DNA of 64,000 nt from NCBI RefSeq assembly GCF_020911925.1, contig NZ_CP087134.1, forward strand, positions 930,001 through 994,000. The letters run 5' to 3'. Of the stretch, positions 26,355 to 35,144 are shown piece after piece. Numbering within the stretch: the first letter of the stretch is position 1; every line of letters begins with the position of its first letter. The DNA comes from Flavobacterium cupriresistens (GTDB lineage: Bacteria > Bacteroidota > Bacteroidia > Flavobacteriales > Flavobacteriaceae). The translations under genes and the position numbers were made by a program. A model generated the notes under the pieces. It saw only the letters and a list, made by a program, of their open reading frames with translations. It searched no databases and was not told the DNA's origin.

Positions 26355-26428
26355 GTTTCAGGTTCAAAGTTTCAGGTTTCAGGTTTCAGGTTCTTGAGAA
26401 TAACAACTTGAAACTTTGAACCTGAAAC
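26355..26428. repeat. Perfect 20-bp inverted repeat between hemJ and the kinase gene
   Basis: Arms at 26355-26374 and 26409-26428 are exact complements beginning GTTTCAGGTTCAAAG. The left arm is followed by extra TTTCAGG copies in tandem. The element fills the gap between hemJ and the histidine kinase on the same strand and could form a strong hairpin in the transcript. Confidence 0.8.
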
Positions 26429-26435
26429 AAAAACT

Positions 26436-26984
26436 CTATTTCTTCTCTCGAATTCTTTTATAAAATCTAAAACCTAACATGATTAAAATCGAGAATGCCA
26501 TGATTCCGATTACACCGTAGATCCAGTTGATCGCGCTTTTTAGCACTACTAAAAAAACGACTGCGAATAATATAATCGTTGCCCCTTCATTCCACAAACG
26601 CATAAAATTATTGGTGTATTTCACCTCATCGTTTTGCAATTGCTTGAAAATCTGATGGCACTTGCCGTGATACAAATACAACAAAAACACGAAACACAAT
26701 TTAACGTGCATCCACGGCATTTTGAGCCAGGCGTTTCCTAAATCTGTAAAAAACAGCATCCAAAAAGCAAAAATACTTGCCAAAACTGCAGACGGCCATG
26801 TGATAATATACCACAAACGGTAGGCCATAATTTTATATTGCGCCTGTAAAATTTCCTTTTCAGGAGAAGGCTTTTCGTTGGCTTCTATTTGATATACAAA
26901 CAAACGTACAATATAAAACAATCCCGCAAACCAGGTAATTACAAAAATAAGATGTAAGGATTTTAGGTAATTATAATATTCCAT
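26436..26984 (-). CDS. hemJ: Protoporphyrinogen IX oxidase HemJ
   Basis: The 182-residue integral membrane protein has four or five membrane segments. It begins with YYNYLKSLHLIFVITWFAGL, in which the conserved His of HemJ sits near residue 11, and later has the Lys/His-rich WMHVKLCFVFLLYLYHGKC and FMRLWNEGATIILFAVVF. HemJ oxidises protoporphyrinogen IX to protoporphyrin IX, the step before ferrochelatase. It is sometimes labelled CopD family, but the size, motifs and the presence of hemH two genes upstream on the same strand support HemJ. A DUF1016 nuclease gene is wedged between them. Confidence 0.88.
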   Translation of the reverse strand: MEYYNYLKSLHLIFVITWFAGLFYIVRLFVYQIEANEKPSPEKEILQAQYKIMAYRLWYIITWPSAVLASIFAFWMLFFTDLGNAWLKMPWMHVKLCFVFLLYLYHGKCHQIFKQLQNDEVKYTNNFMRLWNEGATIILFAVVFLVVLKSAINWIYGVIGIMAFSILIMLGFRFYKRIREKK

Positions 26985-26989
26985 TATTA

Positions 26990-28003
26990 TTATTCAAAAT
27001 TAGATTTTAGTATGCTTTCAAATTCTTGTTCAGTAGGAAGATATCTCGCAATGTCTTCGGGCAATTGACGGTAACTATATGTCGCTACACCCATTGGTTT
27101 ATTAGCCATTTCTAATGCGTACTCAACAGTCAATTTACTCTTCGTTTTACAAAGTAATATTCCTATACTTTGATTGTCTTCAGGATATTTTATTGTTTTA
27201 TCTAATAATTGTAAGTACCAATTAAGTTGTTGGCTATGTTCCGGTTTAAATTCTGAAGTTTTAAGTTCAATTGCAATCATTGATTTCAATTTTCTATGAT
27301 AAAAAAGAATATCAACAAAATATTCCTTTTCATCCAATTCAAGTCTAAACTGCCTTCCCATAAAAGCAAAATCATTACCAAACTGTCCTAATGTTTTTGT
27401 GATATTATTTACAATTGCATTCTCCAATTCTCGTTCGCTATGTATATCTTCAAGATTTAAAAACGATAAATTGTATTCATCTTTAAATTCTAACCTATAT
27501 TCAATTAATTTGCTCTCTGATACTCTTGTGGAAAAGTTATTCTGAAATTCATTTGTTTTTGTAAAACTATCAAATTTTATTTCTTCTTCTAAAACAGCTC
27601 TACTCCAACCTCTTTCTTGGCATTTTTGAAGATAAAAAGTTCTTTTTTCGGAATCCTTTACTTTAGAAAATATAACATTTGTATGTCCCCAAGGTATTTT
27701 GGACACAAGCTGTGACCAAATTGAATTATGCTCTATCTCCTCAAAAACAAGCCTCATTCTTCTCAAATTTCGGGAAGAAAACCCTTTAACTCCAACGTAT
27801 TCTGATTGTAAATCTTTAGACAAATTATCGACTATACTTTCTCCCCACCCTGACTTTAATTTCTCAGAAAGCACTCTTCCAAAATCAAGATACATCGAAA
27901 TCAACTCTGTATTAACAAGAGATAAACTTTGATATTGAGCAAGTTTAATTCTCTCTTTTAATAGAAGAAGTGTTTGATGATAATTTGTGGGCAAATTTTT
28001 CAT
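26990..28003 (-). CDS. DUF1016 (YhcG) PDDEXK nuclease-family protein
   Basis: The 337-residue protein has the DUF1016 N-terminal helical domain (MYLDFGRVLSEKLKSGWG, LSKDLQSEYVGVKGFSSRNL, SKIPWGHTNVIF) and a C-terminal PDDEXK nuclease fold with FVDILFYHRKLKSMIAIELK, where the Asp, Glu and Lys form the active site. Such proteins are often linked with restriction-modification or other mobile defence clusters, but none is found here. It sits between hemH and hemJ with gaps of 8 and 5 bases, an unusual place. Its codon use looks more AT-rich than the heme genes, which fits acquisition. The role is not known. Confidence 0.9.
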   Translation of the reverse strand: MKNLPTNYHQTLLLLKERIKLAQYQSLSLVNTELISMYLDFGRVLSEKLKSGWGESIVDNLSKDLQSEYVGVKGFSSRNLRRMRLVFEEIEHNSIWSQLVSKIPWGHTNVIFSKVKDSEKRTFYLQKCQERGWSRAVLEEEIKFDSFTKTNEFQNNFSTRVSESKLIEYRLEFKDEYNLSFLNLEDIHSERELENAIVNNITKTLGQFGNDFAFMGRQFRLELDEKEYFVDILFYHRKLKSMIAIELKTSEFKPEHSQQLNWYLQLLDKTIKYPEDNQSIGILLCKTKSKLTVEYALEMANKPMGVATYSYRQLPEDIARYLPTEQEFESILKSNFE

Positions 28004-28011
28004 TGTTAATT

Positions 28012-29037
28012 TTATTTAACCTGGGCCCAATCATTAATCCAGTTACTAACTGTCTCGCACCACTCGTCATCATCATTCAAACATGGAATGGCCAAAAACT
28101 CTTTCCCTCCGTTGGCTTCAAAGTCTTCTTTGGCACGCATTGCAATTTCTTCCAGTGTTTCTAAACAATCGGTAACAAAGGCAGGGGTTACAACTGCAAT
28201 TTTATTAATTCCTCTTGAAGGCATTTTGTCGATTTCGACATCTGTATAAGGCTCAAGCCATTTATCACCGGCCAATCTGGACTGGAAAGTCACACAATAT
28301 TTGTCTTTTGGAATTCCTAATCGCTCTATTACCAGACGTGTCGTTTCATAACAATGTGTTCTGTAGCAAAATTCCGCTTCGGGAGTTCCGACTTCGCAAC
28401 ACATTTCGTTAGTAACAAACTTTTTATGTGATTTTGTTTTATCTGTTTTACGAACGTGACGTTCCGGGATTCCGTGATAAGAAAAAACCAACTGATCGTA
28501 ATCAAACCCTTTTAGATTTTTCTCAATAGAATCGGCAACGTTTTTAATGTAATCCGGTTTGTTGTAAAACGCAGGAACATCCGTAAACTTCATGTTTGGA
28601 AATTTCTTCTTACGAATCTCTTCTGCTAACACTAAAATGGTCAAAGTCGAAGCCATCGCATATTGCGGGTACAGCGGAAAAAGCAATACCTCAGTAACTC
28701 CTTTGTCGTGCAATTCCTGAAGTCCTTTTTCGATTGTCATCGATCCGTAACGCATCGCTAGTGCAACCGGGACAGCCGTTAAAGGTTGTACTTTTTTCTT
28801 CATTCTCTCGGAAAGCACTACTAATGGTGAGCCTCCATCCCACCAAATTTTTGCATAGGCATGTGCCGATTCTTCCGGTCTTTTTCTTAGAATAATACCT
28901 CTAACCAAAAAGGCTCTCAATAAATACGGAACATCAATCACGTATTTATCCATTAAAAATTCATCTAAATAAGGTTTTACGTCTTTTGCAGTTGGACTGT
29001 CCGGAGATCCTAAGTTTACTAATAATACGCCTTTCAT
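28012..29037 (-). CDS. hemH: Ferrochelatase HemH
   Basis: HemH inserts ferrous iron into protoporphyrin IX to make protoheme. The 341-residue protein starts GVLLVNLGSPDSPTAKDVKPYL and contains FSYHGIPERHVRKTDK with the conserved catalytic His, and later VVTPAFVTDCLETLEEI with the conserved glutamates. No membrane segment is seen. It is the first gene of a minus-strand set (hemH, DUF1016, hemJ), and the rest of the pathway lies on the plus strand beyond an AraC regulator. The leader upstream holds TACTTTTG (29103-29110 on the complement), a -7-like box, and a repeated TAGGCTTTAAGC. Confidence 0.96.
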   Translation of the reverse strand: MKGVLLVNLGSPDSPTAKDVKPYLDEFLMDKYVIDVPYLLRAFLVRGIILRKRPEESAHAYAKIWWDGGSPLVVLSERMKKKVQPLTAVPVALAMRYGSMTIEKGLQELHDKGVTEVLLFPLYPQYAMASTLTILVLAEEIRKKKFPNMKFTDVPAFYNKPDYIKNVADSIEKNLKGFDYDQLVFSYHGIPERHVRKTDKTKSHKKFVTNEMCCEVGTPEAEFCYRTHCYETTRLVIERLGIPKDKYCVTFQSRLAGDKWLEPYTDVEIDKMPSRGINKIAVVTPAFVTDCLETLEEIAMRAKEDFEANGGKEFLAIPCLNDDDEWCETVSNWINDWAQVK

Positions 29038-29250
29038 TATCTTTTTTATTGCTTTAGGCTTTAAGCCCTAGGCTTTAAGCTTTTGTTTAATTAAATTTTC
29101 TTCAAAAGTAGCTCTTACAACTTTTTAGAAATATGATAAATGTTATTTTTTATTTATTGTTGAATATCAAAAAACAATCTCTTAGATTCTTTTATGCCGT
29201 TTCAGCAGATTGTACATTCGTGTAAATCCGTGCAATTAGTGGCAAAAAAC

Positions 29251-30123
29251 CTAAACATTTGTATTAATCGACATCAAATATTTTTTTGGAGTTGTGGCAA
29301 ACTTTTTCTTGAACGCCGCAATAAAGTGACTTCCTGTACTGTAACCAATTTTCAATCCAACTTCGTTTACATTATAAGAACCGCTGTCAAGTAGTTTTCT
29401 GGCGAAATCCATTTTGTAATCAAACAGAAAACCATAAACGGTATCGCCGTAAATTTGTTTGAAACCCATCTTTAGTTTCTTCAAATTCAATCCAATTTCA
29501 TCCGCCAGTTCTTGTAAACCTGGTGGTTCGGCCATATTGGCTATAATGATTTCTTTGGCTTTCCTGATTTTCAAAACATTGTCTTCATCAATCAAAAACG
29601 GACATTGCTCTGCATTTGGGTCTTCGGTTCTGTTAAAATACAGACTCAACAATTCGTATCCTTTTCCTTTATAATACAGATTTTTAATAGACGGATGCAG
29701 ATTATAATGAAACAACTGACTCAATACAATCGCCATAGACGGACTAATATTTCCCTCGTTATAATACTTTTTATCCTTATTATCAGGACTTAAAAAAGTA
29801 ATATAATCAGCTTCGGCAGAAAATAACGCATGAAATTTCTTTATTGAAACAATTACAGAAATCACCCATGAATTTGGAGCAAGTTCTAAATGAAGTGGTA
29901 ATTCTTTCTGCGGATTGTATAAAAGCAGCGATTTTTCTTCCTTCAATTCCAAAGCATAATTACCCTGATTGAATAAAAATTTAGCGTTCCCTTTTATACC
30001 GAAGTGAAACTGTATCAGACCACTACCAACTTCATGCTGTGCAAAAAATGGCTCCGGACTGTCATTCTGAAAACGGATTAGCGTAAAATCGTCTTCAATT
30101 TTTATAATTTCCTGAGAACTCAT
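29251..30123 (-). CDS. AraC-family transcriptional regulator
   Basis: The 290-residue protein, from the ATG at 30123, has a cupin-like N-terminal sensing domain of about 180 residues and a C-terminal double helix-turn-helix with LQELADEIGLNLKKLKMGFK and the family landmark VGLKIGYSTGSHFIAAFKKKF. It is divergent from hemA, 227 bases away, and lies between the two halves of the heme cluster, so control of heme synthesis is the natural guess. Three copies of a TTTAGAATnA motif lie in the gap. The ligand is unknown; related flavobacterial regulators are often near hemA. Confidence 0.9.
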   Translation of the reverse strand: MSSQEIIKIEDDFTLIRFQNDSPEPFFAQHEVGSGLIQFHFGIKGNAKFLFNQGNYALELKEEKSLLLYNPQKELPLHLELAPNSWVISVIVSIKKFHALFSAEADYITFLSPDNKDKKYYNEGNISPSMAIVLSQLFHYNLHPSIKNLYYKGKGYELLSLYFNRTEDPNAEQCPFLIDEDNVLKIRKAKEIIIANMAEPPGLQELADEIGLNLKKLKMGFKQIYGDTVYGFLFDYKMDFARKLLDSGSYNVNEVGLKIGYSTGSHFIAAFKKKFATTPKKYLMSINTNV

Positions 30124-30168
30124 AGCGATATTTTTTTGAAGGATAAATTGCTTAAAAAACAAAATCTT

Positions 30169-30258
30169 ATTTAGAATGACTCTAAACAAATCAATTCTAA
30201 CAACTTGATTTTGCTACAAAAATAATCCTTTTTGCATAAAAACAGCTGTTTAGAATCA
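30169..30258. promoter_or_regulatory. Three TTTAGAAT-type boxes between the AraC gene and hemA
   Basis: ATTTAGAATGA (30169-30179), its near-reverse GTTAGAATTGA on the minus strand (30191-30201), and GTTTAGAATCA (30248-30258) fall within 90 bases. The first is also part of TTTAGA-ATGAC-TCTAAA. Repeated half-sites in a divergent region suit an AraC-type regulator, but this is pattern only. Confidence 0.35.
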
Positions 30259-30318
30259 AAAAAACATATAGCGACACAAAAAGTACTTTGAGCGTTACTT
30301 TTATAAAAGCTATAATGA

Positions 30319-30326
30319 TAATTTTG
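30319..30326 (+). promoter_or_regulatory. Candidate -7 element of hemA
   Basis: TAATTTTG fits TAnnTTTG and would start transcription about 17 bases before the hemA ATG. I see no convincing -33 TTG at the right distance, which would suit an activator-dependent promoter. Confidence 0.4.
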
Positions 30327-30350
30327 TTGCACTTTTATGAAAGTGGATTT

Positions 30351-31601
30351 ATGGAAAACAACAACGCACCAAAACATCTTTATTTTTACTCAGTTGGTCT
30401 GAGTTACAAAAAAGCCGATGCAGAGGTCAGAGGTAAATTTAGTTTGGACGCAATTGCCAAAACGCGTCTATTAGAACAAGCCAAAAACGAAGGGATCGAA
30501 AGCTTAATCGTAACTTCGACCTGCAACAGAACTGAAATTTATGGTTTTGCAGAACACCCGTTTCAATTGATAAAGCTAATCTGCGATAACAGCAATGGTT
30601 CTGTTGATGCCTTTCAAAAGGTGGGTTTTGTTTATAAAAATCAGGAAGCGATTAATCATATGTTTCGCGTAGGAACAGGATTAGACAGTCAGATTTTGGG
30701 TGACTTCGAAATTATCTCTCAAATAAAAACCAGCTTTTCGCATTCAAAATCAATGAATTTGGCCAATGCTTTTTTAGAAAGATTGGTAAATGCAGTCATT
30801 CAGGCGAGTAAGAAAATCAAAAACGAAACGGAAATCAGTTCAGGTGCTACTTCGGTTTCTTTTGCATCTGTACAATACATTCTTAAAAATGTTGCCGACA
30901 TCAGTAATAAAAACATCTTGTTGTTCGGAACCGGAAAAATCGGAAGAAATACTTGCGAAAATCTCGTAAAACATACCAAAAACGAACATATCACTTTAAT
31001 TAACAGAACAAAAGACAAAGCCGAGAAATTGGCCGGAAAACTAAATCTGATTGTTAAAGACTACTCAGAATTACACCTTGAACTTCAAAAAGCCGATGTT
31101 GTTGTTGTGGCAACAGGAGCTCAGAACCCAACGGTTGACAAAGCGATTCTAAATCTTAAAAAACCATTATTAATTCTGGATCTTTCTATTCCGAAAAATG
31201 TAGATGAAAATGTAGAGGATTTAGAAGGTGTTACTTTAATCCACATGGATTATTTGTCTCAGCTGACAGACGAAACTTTAGAAAACCGTAAACTGCACAT
31301 TCCTGCAGCAGAAGCGATTATCGAAGAGGTAAAGGAAGAATTTATAACCTGGACTAAAGGAAGAAAATTTGCTCCTACCATTAATGCTTTAAAAGAAAAA
31401 CTGAATGCCATAAAAAATTCAGAACTGGATTTTCAAAGCAGAAAAATAACTGATTTTAATGAAGAACAAGCTGAAATCATCAGTGCAAGAATCATTCAGA
31501 AAATCACCACTCATTTTGCCAATCACTTAAAAGACGACAACACCATGGTCGATGAAAGCATCGAATGGATCGAGAAAGTCTTCAAAATAAAGGCTTCATA
31601 A
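30351..31601 (+). CDS. hemA: Glutamyl-tRNA reductase HemA
   Basis: HemA reduces glutamyl-tRNA to glutamate-1-semialdehyde, the first committed step of C5-pathway heme synthesis. The ATG at 30351 is chosen because the family begins close to YFYSVGLSYKKADAEVRGKF; the longer frame adds 21 residues of leader. The 416-residue protein has the catalytic Cys in TSTCNRTEIYGF, GTGLDSQILGDFEII, the NADPH-binding ILLFGTGKIGR and a C-terminal dimerisation helix. It leads the plus-strand heme genes. A tandem repeat array separates it from hemC. HemL, the next enzyme, is absent from the window. Confidence 0.96.
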   Translation: MENNNAPKHLYFYSVGLSYKKADAEVRGKFSLDAIAKTRLLEQAKNEGIESLIVTSTCNRTEIYGFAEHPFQLIKLICDNSNGSVDAFQKVGFVYKNQEAINHMFRVGTGLDSQILGDFEIISQIKTSFSHSKSMNLANAFLERLVNAVIQASKKIKNETEISSGATSVSFASVQYILKNVADISNKNILLFGTGKIGRNTCENLVKHTKNEHITLINRTKDKAEKLAGKLNLIVKDYSELHLELQKADVVVVATGAQNPTVDKAILNLKKPLLILDLSIPKNVDENVEDLEGVTLIHMDYLSQLTDETLENRKLHIPAAEAIIEEVKEEFITWTKGRKFAPTINALKEKLNAIKNSELDFQSRKITDFNEEQAEIISARIIQKITTHFANHLKDDNTMVDESIEWIEKVFKIKAS

Positions 31602-31649
31602 AGCTTGAGAAAATATTTAAACCATATAAGTTATATAAGTTCATTTTAA

Positions 31650-31980
31650 AAAAAGCCGCTACTATCATCTTGCGGAAAGCTTAAATGAGCTCATATAACT
31701 TAAATGGTAAAAAAAATAAGTCATGCAAATTCAAATAAAAAGCCGCTAACACTATGTTGCGCAAAACTTAAATGAGCTTACATAACTTATATGGTTTAAA
31801 AAAATAAGTTATACAAATTCAAATAAAAAACCGCTAACACTATGTTGCGCAAAACTTAAATGAGCTTATAGAACTTATACGGTTAAAAAAATAAGTTATG
31901 CAAATTCAAATAAAAAGCCGCTAACACTATGTCACGCGAAACTTAAATGAGCTTACATAACTTATATGGTTTAAAAAAAC
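31650..31980. repeat. Tandem array of ~87-bp units between hemA and hemC
   Basis: The anchor GCCGCTA occurs at 31655, 31742, 31831 (as ACCGCTA) and 31917, so four units of 86-89 bases fill almost all of the 383-base gap. Each unit contains ATGTTGCGCAAAACTTAAATG and the complementary pair ATAACTTAT/ATAAGTTAT, able to form a 9-bp stem. Units differ by a few bases. There is no open frame. The start of the hemC gene follows only a few bases after the last unit. Confidence 0.9.
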
Positions 31981-31984
31981 AATA

Positions 31985-32908
31985 ATGAACAAAAAAGTAA
32001 TAAGAATTGGAACGCGCGATAGCGAATTAGCACTTTGGCAAGCACATACCGTCGAAAAACAACTTAACGATTTAGGTTATGAAACCTCAATTGTAGCGGT
32101 AAAATCTACCGGTGATATTATTCTCGACAAACCTCTTTACGAACTTGGAATTACAGGAATTTTCACCAAAACCTTAGACATTGCTATGATTAATGGTGAT
32201 GTTGATATTGCGGTACATTCGATGAAAGACGTTCCGACCGCTTTGCCAAAAGGAATCGTTCAGGCGGCAGTTCTGGAAAGAGCCAATGTGCTGGATATTT
32301 TAGTTCATAAAGGAAATCCTGATTTTACTACACCAAGTACCATCGCCACCGGAAGTCTTAGACGTCAGGCGCAATGGTTCAATAAATATCCTAATCATAC
32401 TGTGGTTGACTTACGTGGAAACGTAAACACCCGCATGCAAAAATTACAAGACAATAACTGGGATGGAGCTGTTTTTGCCGCTGCAGGTTTGGAGCGCATC
32501 AACCTAAAACCGCAAAACTGTATCGATTTAGATTGGATGATTCCTGCGCCGGCTCAAGGAGCAATGCTTGTCGTGGCAATGGAAAATGACAATTATACTC
32601 TGGATGCATTATCCCAATTAAATCATATTGAAACTGAAATTTGTACCTATATCGAGCGTCAGTTTTTAAGAACCTTAGAAGGTGGTTGTACTGCGCCAAT
32701 TGGAGCTTTGGTCACGTATAATGAAGATGAAGACACCCTTCACTTTCAAGGTGTTCTACTTTCTATTGATGGAAAACAAAAACTGGAAATCAACAAAACT
32801 GTTGGAATTGAAGAATGGAAAAAACTAGGATTCTTTGCCGCTCAGGAAATCCTGAACAATGGCGGAACCGAATTGATGCAAACAATTAAAGAATCTCTGA
32901 AAAAATAA
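31985..32908 (+). CDS. hemC: Hydroxymethylbilane synthase HemC
   Basis: HemC joins four porphobilinogens into hydroxymethylbilane. The 307-residue protein begins IRIGTRDSELALWQAHTVE, has the conserved HSMKDVPTALPKG, GSLRRQAQW and DLRGNVNTRMQKL, and the cofactor-binding Cys in EGGCTAPIGALV near residue 234, to which the dipyrromethane is attached. It is of normal length. Its stop overlaps the start of hemD by one base (TAATG). Its promoter, if it has its own, must lie within or beside the 87-bp repeat array. Confidence 0.97.
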   Translation: MNKKVIRIGTRDSELALWQAHTVEKQLNDLGYETSIVAVKSTGDIILDKPLYELGITGIFTKTLDIAMINGDVDIAVHSMKDVPTALPKGIVQAAVLERANVLDILVHKGNPDFTTPSTIATGSLRRQAQWFNKYPNHTVVDLRGNVNTRMQKLQDNNWDGAVFAAAGLERINLKPQNCIDLDWMIPAPAQGAMLVVAMENDNYTLDALSQLNHIETEICTYIERQFLRTLEGGCTAPIGALVTYNEDEDTLHFQGVLLSIDGKQKLEINKTVGIEEWKKLGFFAAQEILNNGGTELMQTIKESLKK

Positions 32909-33573
32909 TGACAAAATCAATTCAAATACTGTCGACTAAAACGCTTTCGAACATTCAAAAGCAAGAACTGCAAAAAGCCGGTCTTGAACTTATCGAAGCC
33001 GATTTTATACAAACCGCAAACAAACCTTTTGAGATTAAAGACCTTAACGACAATTTGATTTTCACCAGTCAAAATGCTGTTCACAGTATTTTAGCAGATC
33101 CAAATTGTGAAAAATTAAAGTCTAAAAATGTTTTTTGCGTTGGGTTAAAAACTAAGATTCTTTTATCCGATAGCGGATTCAACGTTGTCGCTTACACTGG
33201 TTATGCCTCGGACTTGGCTGAGATCATCACCTTGATCTATTCTCAGGAAAGCTATACTTTTTTCAGCGGAAATCTTCGTAGAGAAACGTTGCCTAAAGCT
33301 TTAAAAGATGCCAATGTAAAGCTAAATGAGATTCAGGTTTATGAAACTTCATTAACTCCACAGAAGATAAAAACCACGGCAGATGCTATTTTGTTTTTTA
33401 GTCCTTCGGGCGTTGATAGTTATTTAAAAGAGAACACAATCAAGAAAGAGACTTGTTTCTGTATCGGAGAAACTACAGCTCAAGCATTAGAGAAAATTAC
33501 AAAAAACATCATAATCGCCGATCAGCCTACTATTGAGGATGTGATTGAAGATGTGATCAACGAATATAAATAA
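32908..33573 (+). CDS. hemD: Uroporphyrinogen-III synthase HemD
   Basis: HemD closes hydroxymethylbilane to uroporphyrinogen III with inversion of ring D. The family is poorly conserved; the call rests on position (overlapping hemC, before hemE), on the 221-residue length, and on the two-lobed pattern: [16 protein letters not shown] at the start, [35 protein letters not shown], and [13 protein letters not shown] with [10 protein letters not shown] near the end. No signal peptide or membrane segment is seen. Translation is coupled to hemC. Confidence 0.92.
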   Translation: MTKSIQILSTKTLSNIQKQELQKAGLELIEADFIQTANKPFEIKDLNDNLIFTSQNAVHSILADPNCEKLKSKNVFCVGLKTKILLSDSGFNVVAYTGYASDLAEIITLIYSQESYTFFSGNLRRETLPKALKDANVKLNEIQVYETSLTPQKIKTTADAILFFSPSGVDSYLKENTIKKETCFCIGETTAQALEKITKNIIIADQPTIEDVIEDVINEYK

Positions 33574-33583
33574 TTATAACACA

Positions 33584-33616
33584 ACACCTAACCGATTTTA
33601 AAAACCTGTTAGGTGT
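33584..33616. repeat. Short inverted repeat between hemD and hemE
   Basis: ACACCTAAC (33584-33592) and GTTAGGTGT (33608-33616) form a perfect 9-bp stem with a loop that itself reads TTTTAAAAA. There is no T-run of a strong terminator, and the heme genes continue beyond it, so it may act as a processing site or be a dispersed repeat. Confidence 0.7.
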
Positions 33617-33629
33617 AAAAATAAAAAAC

Positions 33630-34655
33630 ATGTTAAAAAACGATCTATTTTTAAGAGCATTAAAAGGAGAAACTGTTCAACGTCCACCCGTATGGATGAT
33701 GCGTCAGGCAGGAAGATATTTACCGGAATTTAGAGCTTTACGTGATAAATACGATTTCTTTACCCGTTGTGAAACTCCGGAATTGGCTGCAGAGATAACG
33801 GTTCAGCCTATTCGCAGAATTGCTCCCGATGCTGCTATTTTGTTTTCGGATATTTTGGTGGTACCTCGCGCTATGGGAATTCACGTTGAATTGAAAGATA
33901 ACCTGGGCCCAATTATTCCGGATCCAATTCGCACAATGGAGCAAGTAAATCAGGTTTTTGTTCCGGATGTGAATGAAACTTTAGGGTATGTTTTTGATGC
34001 CATTAAATTGACTAAAGAAATGTTGAACGACGAAGTGCCTTTAATTGGTTTCGCCGGTTCACCTTGGACAATTTTCTGTTATGCTGTTGAAGGAAAAGGT
34101 TCTAAAAGTTTTGATACTGCGAAAGGATTCTGTTTTTCGAACCCGGTTGCAGCACATACTTTATTGCAAAAAATTACAGACACTACCATTTTATACTTAA
34201 AAGAAAAAGTAAAAGCAGGTGTTAATGCCGTTCAGATTTTTGATTCTTGGGGAGGAATGCTTTCTCCGGTTGATTATCAGGAATTCTCATGGAAATACAT
34301 CAACCAAATTATTGATGCTTTGGCAGAGGTTACTCCGGTTATTGTTTTCGGAAAAGGATGTTGGTTTGCTTTAGGTGAAATGGGTAAAAGTAAAGCCTCG
34401 GCTTTGGGTGTAGATTGGACTTGTTCTGCAAGAAATGCACGTTACTTGTCTGGTGGAAACATCACACTTCAAGGAAATTTTGACCCGTCAAGATTATTTT
34501 CTCCAATTCCAACCATCAAGAAAATGGTTCACGAAATGATCGACGAATTCGGAAAAGATAAATACATCGTAAATTTAGGTCACGGAATTTTACCAAATAT
34601 CCCTGTAGATCACGCCAAGGCATTTATTGACGCGGTGAAGGAATACGGGAATTAG
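33630..34655 (+). CDS. hemE: Uroporphyrinogen decarboxylase HemE
   Basis: HemE removes four carboxyl groups from uroporphyrinogen III to give coproporphyrinogen III. The 341-residue protein has the family's N-terminal [17 protein letters not shown], the catalytic Asp region [43 protein letters not shown] and a C-terminal NLGHGILPN. Its length is typical. It lies 56 bases behind hemD, with a small hairpin between. Two small genes and hemF follow in the same direction. Confidence 0.97.
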   Translation: MLKNDLFLRALKGETVQRPPVWMMRQAGRYLPEFRALRDKYDFFTRCETPELAAEITVQPIRRIAPDAAILFSDILVVPRAMGIHVELKDNLGPIIPDPIRTMEQVNQVFVPDVNETLGYVFDAIKLTKEMLNDEVPLIGFAGSPWTIFCYAVEGKGSKSFDTAKGFCFSNPVAAHTLLQKITDTTILYLKEKVKAGVNAVQIFDSWGGMLSPVDYQEFSWKYINQIIDALAEVTPVIVFGKGCWFALGEMGKSKASALGVDWTCSARNARYLSGGNITLQGNFDPSRLFSPIPTIKKMVHEMIDEFGKDKYIVNLGHGILPNIPVDHAKAFIDAVKEYGN

Positions 34656-34667
34656 TTTGCAGTTTTA

Positions 34668-34724
34668 AGTCTCAGTCTCAGTTTTCAGTTATCTCTTAAC
34701 AAACTGAAAACTGAGACCGAGACT
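34668..34724. repeat. Long inverted repeat downstream of hemE
   Basis: Arms at 34668-34690 and 34702-34724 are complementary at 22 of 23 positions and are built from CTGAGACTGAGACT and CTGAAAACTGAG words. The right arm runs on into further ACTGAGAC copies to about 34750. The same words fill 46305-46355. It may stop or slow transcription after hemE. Confidence 0.75.
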
Positions 34725-34764
34725 GAGACTGGGACTGAGACCGGGACTGAAAACGCTATAAATC

Positions 34765-35142
34765 ATGCTTAACAAAGGTTTACGAGACGAGGAAAAAATT
34801 AGAATCGATAATGTTTTAAAAACGTTGCGAACTATTGTTTTTGTACCTCAACCATTAAGCAACTCAGATAAAATTGACCTCGATAATCAATTAAAAGAAT
34901 TCGGTTTAAAGATCGAAACATTGGTTGATTATTCAAATGAAGATTTGATCACCTTATTGCTCCGACTTCATTTTGACTGGGATCATCTCGAACAATTTGC
35001 TGATTTTCTAATGCATTTTTCCAAAGCCGAAGGTTACACTTTTCACGAAAAAGCTTTGGCTGTTTATCAATACATCCAGCAGGAAAGCAAGGTCTTTTCT
35101 TTTGGAATTAATACTAAAATCACTGCTGCTAAAAACAAATAG
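34765..35142 (+). CDS. Small conserved hypothetical protein in the heme cluster
   Basis: The 125-residue protein has no signal peptide, membrane segment or cysteine. It is mostly helical with an acidic middle (LLLRLHFDWDHLEQFADFL). The start is the ATG at 34765. It ends two bases before the next gene starts, so it is co-translated with the GNAT gene and then hemF. I do not recognise the family. Its constant company with heme genes in the window is the only clue, and co-transcription need not mean a shared function. Confidence 0.75.
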   Translation: MLNKGLRDEEKIRIDNVLKTLRTIVFVPQPLSNSDKIDLDNQLKEFGLKIETLVDYSNEDLITLLLRLHFDWDHLEQFADFLMHFSKAEGYTFHEKALAVYQYIQQESKVFSFGINTKITAAKNK

Positions 35143-35144
35143 AG

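Noticed and set aside
30170-30186. TTTAGA-ATGAC-TCTAAA as a third DtxR/MntR operator
   Set aside because: The spacing between TTTAG half-sites is seven bases rather than six and the outer T is missing; it is treated only as part of the AraC/hemA repeats.
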